5,385 bases of DNA from CAZCWX01 sp964502465. GTDB lineage: Bacteria > Desulfobacterota > Binatia > Bin18. Each line of letters begins with the position of its first letter. Position 1 is the first letter of the stretch. A model generated the notes under the pieces. It was given only the letters and a program-made list of their open reading frames with translations, ran no database searches and was not told the DNA's origin. Made by a program: the position numbers and the translations under genes. Below are positions 1 to 4,920 of the stretch, piece by piece. The stretch covers positions 1 through 5,385 of the forward strand of contig CAZCWX010000168.1 of the NCBI GenBank assembly GCA_964502465.1, read 5' to 3'.

Positions 1-1
1 A

Positions 2-355
2 CAGCACTCTCGAGGCACGCTTTTCAATGTTGGGCTGCCAGTCTGGCGGCGCGTACAGCAGACATTGTTGACCCCTGGCCTCATGGTTATCGACTGTGAT
101 GTCCTGCACACCTGGATGCGCGCGTACATCATCGTCACCGAACACCCATATGCCACGGTCACAGATGCCGAAGGCCGTTTCACCCTCGACCACGTCCCAC
201 CAGGAGTATACACGCTGTCCCTTTGGCACGAACAACTGGGAACGCAGGAAAGTCCTATTCAACTCCAATCAGATCAACAGATTTCCGTAACATTGACGTA
301 CCGGTTAAAAGAACGGAGCAATCTCCCTTACCAGTCCCTAGCCCCTCATCCCTAG
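2..355 (+). CDS. Cupredoxin-like / carboxypeptidase-regulatory-like domain protein, 3' part only
   Basis: The frame is open from the first bases of the window to a TAG at 353-355 (117 residues visible), so the true start lies upstream. A TTG at 65 would cut into the domain and is not a credible start. The visible part begins with a cupredoxin-type beta-strand segment (residues about 5-45). It contains C32, H36 and M39 in the pattern CDVLHTWM, resembling the C-H-M copper-ligand loop of cupredoxins. A carboxypeptidase-regulatory-like sandwich follows (residues about 45-85), with the motifs TDAEGRF, VPPGVYTL and LWHEQLG. Proteins with this arrangement are usually exported and carry a signal peptide, which would lie outside the window. 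Copper binding is an inference. The last dozen residues (from about 105) are read from a C-rich repeat-like stretch and look like non-homologous tail rather than domain. No catalytic function can be assigned. Confidence 0.8.
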   Translation, partial: QHSRGTLFNVGLPVWRRVQQTLLTPGLMVIDCDVLHTWMRAYIIVTEHPYATVTDAEGRFTLDHVPPGVYTLSLWHEQLGTQESPIQLQSDQQISVTLTYRLKERSNLPYQSLAPHP

Positions 356-356
356 C
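336..356. repeat. C-rich heptamer array, left copy
   Basis: Three consecutive heptamers read CCCTAGC, CCCTCAT, CCCTAGC. The array overlaps the 3' end of the first gene, whose TAG stop (353-355) lies inside the third heptamer. With the extra CCC at 325-327, the opposite strand has four G-runs with loops of 4, 3 and 8, a marginal quadruplex candidate. A related array occurs at 564-584. Confidence 0.6.
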
Positions 357-394
357 TTTCAGAGGTAGGTTTTTTGCTGGGGGTTGTCGTGACT

Positions 395-479
395 CGTCAT
401 TCCCGCGAAAGCGGGAATCCAGCAAATCGGCGGAAACAGCGACCCAGAATACTGGATGCCCGCCTGCGCGGGCATGACG
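395..479. repeat. Double-hairpin palindromic intergenic repeat (REP/MITE-like)
   Basis: Two 28-bp arms, 395-422 and 452-479, are inverted copies of each other with 24 of 28 positions identical, separated by a 29-bp centre. Each arm is itself a hairpin. Arm 1 pairs ATTCCCGC (399-406) with GCGGGAAT (411-418) around a GAAA loop. Arm 2 pairs ATGCCCGC (456-463) with GCGGGCAT (468-475) around CTGC. The element sits between two converging genes. The CGTCATTCCCGCG...GCGGGAATCCAG end is, from memory, a widespread intergenic repeat motif in Proteobacteria and resembles the dRS3-like ATTCCC/GGGAAT repeats of Neisseria. No transposase is encoded, and no clear target-site duplication is visible. Confidence 0.85.
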
Positions 480-563
480 GGAGTTTTCCTCAGCGGCGGT
501 GGGGTATACAGAACCTTTGCGTCAATAACGGCCCGACAGAAAACCCTACCCTTGTGAGATTCT

Positions 564-584
564 CCCTAGCCCCTAACCCCCGTC
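564..584. repeat. C-rich heptamer array, right copy
   Basis: Consecutive heptamers read CCCTAGC, CCCTAAC and a degenerate CCCCGTC. The 12-mer TCCCTAGCCCCT (563-574) is an exact copy of 335-346. The array directly abuts the stop codon of the minus-strand gene at 585-587. That gene's transcript would therefore run straight into a G-rich, telomere-like 3' tail (GGGGG TTA GGGG CTA GGG). Confidence 0.55.
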
Positions 585-1046
585 TTAGTACACTCCTGGT
601 CCCAACTTACTGTGATCCCAACTGGCAATCTTCTCAGGAATGATTTTCAGGACTGCACGCTTCTGCGCACGGGCTTGCACAACTGCATTTGCGGGTGGCG
701 GCGGACCGCCTTCTTGGAATTCACGGATTTCACGCATGATCTTCCAGACGTCATCTGGATCCTCCATGATCTCGCACCGTCCGCGAATCATGAGTCCCTT
801 GAGTTCATTATATTGGTTACCGATTTCCACCATCACCGCCACCTTCGGGTTGCGGCGGATATTCACGATCTTTTGCGCCTTGCGGTAGGATGTCATATAG
901 ATACAGCCATCTTTTACCATAAAAGCCATCGCCACGACGTGCGGGTACCCCTCCTTGTCTATCGTGCAGAGCGCCATGGTCCTCACCTGCTTTAACAATG
1001 CTGTTTGTTCTTCGGGTGTCAGCTGAATTTGGTTGCGTCTATTCAT
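585..1046 (-). CDS. Pyridoxamine 5'-phosphate oxidase-like split-barrel flavin/F420-binding protein
   Basis: This 153-residue protein fits the usual length of single-domain split-barrel members of the PNPOx-like/FMN-binding superfamily. Visible hallmarks are an N-terminal helix (LTPEEQTALLKQ), strand pairs around residues 23-55 (MALCTIDKEGYPHVVAMAF, then IYMTSYRKAQK), the cofactor-side motif KIVNIRRNPKVAVMVE (59-74), the strand GLMIRGRCEIMEDP (84-97), and the C-terminal signature ASWDHSKLGPG common in F420- or FMN-linked members. A Pro-rich loop (GGPPPP, about residue 113) is inserted before the last helix. The likely role is a cytoplasmic flavin- or F420-dependent redox reaction; the cofactor and substrate cannot be decided. 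The ATG at 1046 is preceded on its strand by AGGAGG (1063-1058) with an 11-nt spacer. It lies 88 nt downstream of the FlgM-like gene on the same strand and could be co-transcribed with it. No strong promoter or terminator is seen in the gap. Confidence 0.85.
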   Translation of the reverse strand: MNRRNQIQLTPEEQTALLKQVRTMALCTIDKEGYPHVVAMAFMVKDGCIYMTSYRKAQKIVNIRRNPKVAVMVEIGNQYNELKGLMIRGRCEIMEDPDDVWKIMREIREFQEGGPPPPANAVVQARAQKRAVLKIIPEKIASWDHSKLGPGVY

Positions 1047-1134
1047 ACTCGTCCTTTCCTCCTGTTGCCTGTATCGCTTCGGCCTTATGGGTGCAAGTTT
1101 TCATAGTGTAACCTGAGAACCACACACAGGCCGT

Positions 1135-1479
1135 TCATGATGACTTTTTGCCACTCCTTCCTTCGCTGAAGAGCCGGGATACTTCACTCCGCACGATGGC
1201 CTTTGCCACTTCTTCTGAGTTGACTTGGTATGTCCCTCGCGCGAGTTGAGTTTTTATTTTCCTCACTTTTTCTTCCCGGAGCGCTGCTTCCTGTGCTGTT
1301 AACGTAATGATTTCCTGTAGGCGCGAGGCAACGCGAGGAGTCGTCATCAGTGCGGCTTCGCCGAGTTTCCTCTGCTTTTTCCCCTTTTTTTTCTTCTTCT
1401 GAAGCGGAACGGCCCGTTCCGATTGGCTCGGCCCTCTCACACTCCCAGCGGCGGGCTTTTTCTTCGTGACCTTCATCAT
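1135..1479 (-). CDS. FlgM-family anti-sigma-28 factor-like protein with Lys-rich N-terminus
   Basis: This 114-residue protein has a highly basic, probably disordered N-terminal part (residues 1-45, with KKKKKGKKQRK around 28-38). The C-terminal region resembles the sigma-28-binding part of FlgM: a helix (RVASRLQEIITLTAQEAALREEKV, about 49-72), then IKTQLARGTYQVNSEEVAKAIVR (75-97). The centre GTYQV-x-SEEVAKAI is the FlgM signature. Classical FlgM holds FliA (sigma-28) inactive until it is exported through the flagellar hook-basal body. Here the match is confined to the C-terminus, and no flagellar gene is adjacent, so a role in flagellar timing is inferred and a non-flagellar partner remains possible. 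The two candidate ATGs (1479 and 1476) follow AGAGGA (1490-1485) at 5 and 8 nt. The second has the more usual spacing, which would give 113 residues. Confidence 0.72.
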   Translation of the reverse strand: MMKVTKKKPAAGSVRGPSQSERAVPLQKKKKKGKKQRKLGEAALMTTPRVASRLQEIITLTAQEAALREEKVRKIKTQLARGTYQVNSEEVAKAIVRSEVSRLFSEGRSGKKSS

Positions 1480-1682
1480 CGCTTTCCTCTTGCTTTTGCA
1501 CGAGGTCCTCTCATGCTTTTATGGGATTGGTCTGCTTTATCACGAGCGAAGACCATAGCACAGTTTTTTCCCTATAGTCATGGTTGCAAGGTGTACCAAA
1601 GTCATGAGTTTCGATTTAGTAGCCCTCCTATGACAGACAGGGCCCTTTCGCTCTTTCTCCACTATGTTAGATACACCCCGCC
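1480..1682. other. Divergent intergenic region with no confident promoter
   Basis: This 203-bp stretch separates the minus-strand FlgM-like gene from the plus-strand transporter fusion and should hold the promoters of both. It includes the ribosome-binding site of the FlgM-like gene (1485-1490). I could not find a -35/-10 pair with acceptable spacing on either strand. AGTCATG occurs twice in direct orientation (1576-1582 and 1600-1606, 24 bp apart), which might be a regulator site but is short. No Shine-Dalgarno-like sequence precedes the ATG at 1683. Confidence 0.4.
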
Positions 1683-4085
1683 ATGGATTCGCTTGCTACT
1701 GTTCTTCGTCGTATTCCGGTCTTCGCCGATCTGCCGCCAGGGAGTTTCGCAAAAATCATTGCTGACCTGCGAGAGGAACACTACGAACCCGGCATGGTGA
1801 TCTGTTATGAAGGCGAGGAAGCACGCGATTTTTACATCATCAAGTCAGGCCTGGCTGACGTGTTGATCAACCGTGGTGGGGGTGAACGTGAATTAGTCGC
1901 GGTGAATGGCCCGAACGAATGGTTCGGTGAGCGCGCCTTATTCTCTGACCGGCCCCGGTCTGCTACGGTCGTCGCCCGCACGGTAGTAGAAGTATGGCGT
2001 CTGACCAAGGAAAAGTTTGACGCCCTGACTGAAGAGAATCCCTGGCTGATCCTCCATTTTACCCAGGTCATCAGCGACCGCTTGTACCAGGCGAATCAAG
2101 AACTCTCGAAAGTCCAAGCCGCCTTCTTCCAGCAAATGGAGGTTTTCTTCTCCGCTCAACCTCCGGCGCAACAGGAGTTTCTGACTCGCACAGCCATCCT
2201 CACCACCCTCGCCCCGGAGATCGTGCAAGAGCTGCTCAATCGGCAGGATACAGCAGCCGTCCTGGCAGCCTTTGAGACCAACCGTTCTCTCGTCGTACAC
2301 CGCGATGGGAGCATCTGTTATTTAGAAGCAGTCCGTGAATTCCTGCTCGGCCGCCTCAAGACAGAAGTCGGTCCTGCAGGAATCCGCACGCTGCATCGCC
2401 AGGCCGCAACGCTATATGAGCACACCGGGCAGTGGGAACAAGCCATTGACCATCTCCTCGACGCAGAAGAATTCGACGATGCGGCCCAGCTGCTGGTTGC
2501 CCATATCGACGAGATTCTGACCACGAACCGGCTTGATCTGTTGCAGGGGTGGCTGAACCGCCTTCCTGAACACCTCGTTGCTGACACGCTCCCAGATGTT
2601 CAGGAAAGGTTGGAAAGTGCGCTCCGTGCTGAGGACGACGGCCCTCCCCTGATTTCGTACCAGCGTCGTCTTGCTGCTCAGCTCGGCTCAGATCGGACAC
2701 GTATATGGATAGGGTCCGCTCTCGGTATAGCCGCAGGGTTGGGCATATGGCACTCGCCTTCGCTTGATGGGCTCAGCAGCGAAGGCATGCGCATGTTAGC
2801 GTTACTGACCTGGGCAGCGGTGTTCTGGGCGTTTGATGTTTTGCCAGATTATGTTGTCGGCATCAGTATGATCCTCGGGTGGATTGTCTTTCAGATTGTC
2901 CCGCCAGAAATAGCCGTATCGGGTTTTACTACCAGTCCTTTTTTTCTCATTATTGGCGTGCTTGGTATTGCTGCCTCACTGCAAAGCTCTGGGCTGCTCT
3001 TCCGTCTTGCTCTTCATATTCTGCGGTGCTTCCCGCTGACCTACCGTGGACAAGCTTTCGGTTTGGCCTTGAGTGGAACACTGATTACCCCAGGTATTCC
3101 CGATAGTGCGTCAGGAGCAGCGATTGCCGGACCGATTATTCTTGCCCTGTCGGACTCCCTCGGCTATGCACGTCTGAGTAATGGTTCGGCTGGCCTTGCC
3201 ATGGCTGCCGTGCTGGGCTTCGGCCAAATGAGTCCCTTCTTCTTGACCGGTGCGGCGGAGAATCTGTTGGCCTGGGGACTCCTGCCAGAAGCCGCTTACA
3301 CACAGGTGAGTTGGGGAAGCTGGGCGCTGGCAGCGCTGCCGCTCGCACTGGTCACGTTTCTCGTAGGATTCATCGCCACGATGTTTTTTTTCCCTCCTGA
3401 GTTCCAACCCACAATTTCGCGCGGTTTGATCGAAACCCAAATTGAAGCGCTCGGCCAACCCTCACAAGCCGAGATCTTGAACGGACTGGTTCTGATCGGT
3501 GCCGTCATCGGCTGGATTACCGCTCCGTACCACCATCTCGACGTCGCTTGGGTGGCGATGATCGGATTGGCAATCCTCTTAGCAGTCAACCTGCTTGATC
3601 GGACAACTTTTCGTGCTGGCATCTACTGGGACTTTCTCTTCTATCTCGGGGCTGTACTGAGCCTGACGGGTGTGGTCCGGCACCTCGGTGTTGACCGCTG
3701 GGTGATTCAGCAACTGACTCCGTTCCTCGAACCCATGGCGGCACATCCCACCAGCTTTTTGCTGTTCGTAGCGCTCGCGGTGTTCGCTGCTCGTTTCATT
3801 CTGCCCAGTTTTCCGTTGGTCTCGGTTCTCACGATTACGTTGGTGCCCATTGCTGCAAATGCTGGTATTCATCCAATGGCGCTGGTCTTGGTCATCTGCA
3901 CGACTGTGGCAGTCTGGTTCCTGCCATATCAGAGCACCTATTACCTGGCGCTCTATTTTGGCACAAAAGAGAAAGCGTTCACCCACAGTCAGGTTCGCCT
4001 GCTTGCCTGGAGTTATGGGGTGATTTATTTACTCGCTATTCTTGTCGCCATTCCATATTGGAGGATGCTAGGGTTTTTACCGTAA
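1683..4085 (+). CDS. Cyclic-nucleotide-binding / MalT-like / SLC13 (DASS) anion transporter fusion
   Basis: This 800-residue membrane protein has three parts. Residues 1-135 form a CRP-like cyclic-nucleotide-binding domain. Its phosphate-binding cassette is intact: F81-G82-E83, A85-L86, then P91-R92-S93-A94-T95, with the cNMP-contacting Glu83 and Arg92. Residues about 160-310 resemble the winged-helix plus TPR part of MalT-type regulators: LTRTAILTTLAPEIVQELL, FETNRSLVVHRDG, REFL, LHRQAATLYEHTGQWEQAIDHLL, then LLQGWLNRLPEHL. No nucleotide-binding NTPase module or LuxR HTH is present. Residues about 340-795 hold roughly 12 hydrophobic segments with the start typical of SLC13/DASS transporters (LSSEGMRMLALLTWAAVFWAFDVLP, 364-388) and two related re-entrant-like regions near 464-494 and 704-730. 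The family imports di- and tricarboxylates, sulfate or related anions, often with sodium; the substrate here is unknown. An in-frame TAG at 1668-1670 leaves ATG 1683 as the first possible start; no Shine-Dalgarno precedes it. It probably forms an operon with the DUF1028 gene. Confidence 0.88.
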   Translation: MDSLATVLRRIPVFADLPPGSFAKIIADLREEHYEPGMVICYEGEEARDFYIIKSGLADVLINRGGGERELVAVNGPNEWFGERALFSDRPRSATVVARTVVEVWRLTKEKFDALTEENPWLILHFTQVISDRLYQANQELSKVQAAFFQQMEVFFSAQPPAQQEFLTRTAILTTLAPEIVQELLNRQDTAAVLAAFETNRSLVVHRDGSICYLEAVREFLLGRLKTEVGPAGIRTLHRQAATLYEHTGQWEQAIDHLLDAEEFDDAAQLLVAHIDEILTTNRLDLLQGWLNRLPEHLVADTLPDVQERLESALRAEDDGPPLISYQRRLAAQLGSDRTRIWIGSALGIAAGLGIWHSPSLDGLSSEGMRMLALLTWAAVFWAFDVLPDYVVGISMILGWIVFQIVPPEIAVSGFTTSPFFLIIGVLGIAASLQSSGLLFRLALHILRCFPLTYRGQAFGLALSGTLITPGIPDSASGAAIAGPIILALSDSLGYARLSNGSAGLAMAAVLGFGQMSPFFLTGAAENLLAWGLLPEAAYTQVSWGSWALAALPLALVTFLVGFIATMFFFPPEFQPTISRGLIETQIEALGQPSQAEILNGLVLIGAVIGWITAPYHHLDVAWVAMIGLAILLAVNLLDRTTFRAGIYWDFLFYLGAVLSLTGVVRHLGVDRWVIQQLTPFLEPMAAHPTSFLLFVALAVFAARFILPSFPLVSVLTITLVPIAANAGIHPMALVLVICTTVAVWFLPYQSTYYLALYFGTKEKAFTHSQVRLLAWSYGVIYLLAILVAIPYWRMLGFLP

Positions 4086-4094
4086 TGTGTTCTC

Positions 4095-4103
4095 AGGGGG
4101 GAG
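4095..4103 (+). promoter_or_regulatory. Ribosome-binding site that decides the DUF1028 start
   Basis: AGGGGGGAG lies 8 nt before ATG 4112. It supports that start over two upstream in-frame ATGs. One at 4058 lies inside the transporter gene. The other, at 4085, shares one base with the transporter stop (TAATG) and would leave this purine run inside the coding sequence. Confidence 0.7.
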
Positions 4104-4111
4104 AAACAGGC

Positions 4112-4837
4112 ATGTTGATACTTACCACGTTTTCCATTGCTGCTCGCTGTCCGCGCACTGGGATGGTAGGGGTAGCGGTGTGTACTGCCGTTCCTGCGGT
4201 AGGCGCATTGTGTCCTTTCGCCAAGTCCCAGGTTGGAGCGATCGCCACCCAGTCTTTTGTCAATCCATATTTGGGCATCGATGGTCTGAGCTTGTTGGAG
4301 AAAGGCCTGAGTGCGCAAGCAACTGTCGAGCTGTTGCTTGCGAATGATCCAGGTCGGGAGGTGCGGCAATTCAGTGTCGTAGACTGCACAGGCCAGGCGG
4401 CTGCTTTCACCGGCAAGAACTGCATACCCTGGCATGGCCATGTGATCGGCGATGGCTACGCAGTGGCAGCAAACATGATGGTTGATGAGACGACGGTGGC
4501 GGCCATGGCCCATGCCTTCGAAGCCAATGCAAACGATGACCTGCCCGAACGCATACTGAAAGCCCTGGAAGCTGGCGATGCGACGGGTGGAGACTATCGC
4601 GGTCGGCAGTCTGCAGCCCTGTTAGTGTACCATACCGAAGAATACCCCCACTGTAGTCTTCGCGTAGATGAGCATCGCGCGCCGGTTGCCGAGTTGCGCC
4701 GGATCTTCGAAGTGAGCCGCCAGCAACTGTTTCCCTTCATCGCGGCCCTGCCTACCAGGGAACACCCAGAGGGCTCTGCCGCAATTACCGATCATGCGAT
4801 CGGTGAGACGTTGCTGAAAACCGTGGATAAAAGGTAA
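4112..4837 (+). CDS. DUF1028 family protein (putative Ntn-hydrolase-like)
   Basis: This 241-residue protein matches the DUF1028 family (COG3342, described as Ntn-hydrolase superfamily) from end to end. Motifs in order are TFSIAARCPRTGMVGVAVCTAVPAVG near the N-terminus, VGAIATQSFVNPYLG, a RQFSVVD strand, FTGKNCIPWHGHVIGDGY, AANMMVDE, LEAGDATGGDYRGRQSAALLV, and the C-terminal RVDEHRAPVAELRRIFEV. The reaction is not established. Ntn hydrolases normally use an N-terminal Thr, Ser or Cys as nucleophile; here the conserved TFSI follows a short MLILT leader, so Thr6 (or Thr5) would need to be exposed by processing. The leader is too short for a signal peptide, so the protein is probably cytoplasmic. 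The chosen ATG lies 26 nt after the transporter stop with a strong ribosome-binding site. Co-transcription suggests that it acts on something handled by the transporter, which is an inference. No clear terminator follows the TAA. Confidence 0.88.
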   Translation: MLILTTFSIAARCPRTGMVGVAVCTAVPAVGALCPFAKSQVGAIATQSFVNPYLGIDGLSLLEKGLSAQATVELLLANDPGREVRQFSVVDCTGQAAAFTGKNCIPWHGHVIGDGYAVAANMMVDETTVAAMAHAFEANANDDLPERILKALEAGDATGGDYRGRQSAALLVYHTEEYPHCSLRVDEHRAPVAELRRIFEVSRQQLFPFIAALPTREHPEGSAAITDHAIGETLLKTVDKR

Positions 4838-4882
4838 CAGGCAATTCAGGAGCGGTCTCTCTAATCCTTTCTTTTTCGCCGA
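4838..4882. other. Short gap after DUF1028 gene with no recognisable terminator
   Basis: The bases between the DUF1028 stop and the cyclase promoter contain a pyrimidine-rich run ending in CTTTTTC (about 4871-4877), but no stem-loop that I can pair upstream of it. An intrinsic terminator is therefore not supported, and read-through into the cyclase gene is possible. Confidence 0.3.
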
Positions 4883-4912
4883 TTGACAACCGTGACGGGA
4901 AGGCAGAATAAT
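4883..4912 (+). promoter_or_regulatory. Sigma-70-like promoter for the cyclase gene
   Basis: A perfect -35 box TTGACA (4883-4888) and a 5-of-6 -10 box AATAAT (4907-4912) are separated by 18 nt. Transcription would be expected to start 6-8 nt after the -10 box, around 4918-4920, next to the GTG start codon at 4921. This predicts a leaderless or nearly leaderless mRNA and separates the cyclase from the transporter-DUF1028 transcript. Confidence 0.65.
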
Positions 4913-4920
4913 CAGCCCTT

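Noticed and set aside
395..479. CRISPR repeat or intrinsic terminator at the palindrome
   Set aside because: There are only two inverted, not direct, copies with no spacer series, and neither hairpin is followed by a T-run on either strand.
374..643. 89-codon open frame through the palindromic repeat
   Set aside because: Its translation includes the SRESGNP-type peptide typically produced when this palindromic repeat is translated, so it is repeat DNA and not a gene.
612..995. 127-codon plus-strand open frame opposite the split-barrel gene
   Set aside because: It lies entirely within the minus-strand gene, which has clear family motifs and a ribosome-binding site; the opposing translation resembles no protein I recognise.
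1079..1133. Inverted CGGCC/GGCCG pair between the two minus-strand genes as a terminator
   Set aside because: The arms are 5 bp and about 45 nt apart, with no T-run; too weak.
1576..1606. Direct repeat AGTCATG (1576-1582, 1600-1606) as an operator
   Set aside because: Only 7 bp, not palindromic, and no regulator family match; chance occurrence cannot be excluded.
1629..1668. Possible promoter ATGACA ... TATGTT before the transporter fusion
   Set aside because: The spacer is 27 nt, far from the 16-18 nt expected, so it is not a credible sigma-70 promoter.
1423..1800. 125-codon plus-strand open frame across the divergent region
   Set aside because: It overlaps both the FlgM-like gene and the start of the transporter fusion in another frame, and has no family motif.
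3579..3986. 135-codon minus-strand frame opposite the transporter
   Set aside because: Antisense shadow of a membrane-protein coding region, rich in polar residues with no domain signature.
4058..4111. Longer DUF1028 reading frame starting at ATG 4058 or at ATG 4085 (overlapping the transporter stop as TAATG)
   Set aside because: The first would overlap the transporter by 28 nt without a ribosome-binding site. Both add residues with no family match, while ATG 4112 has a strong site and fits the family N-terminus. The TAATG overlap is kept only as a minor alternative for coupled translation.
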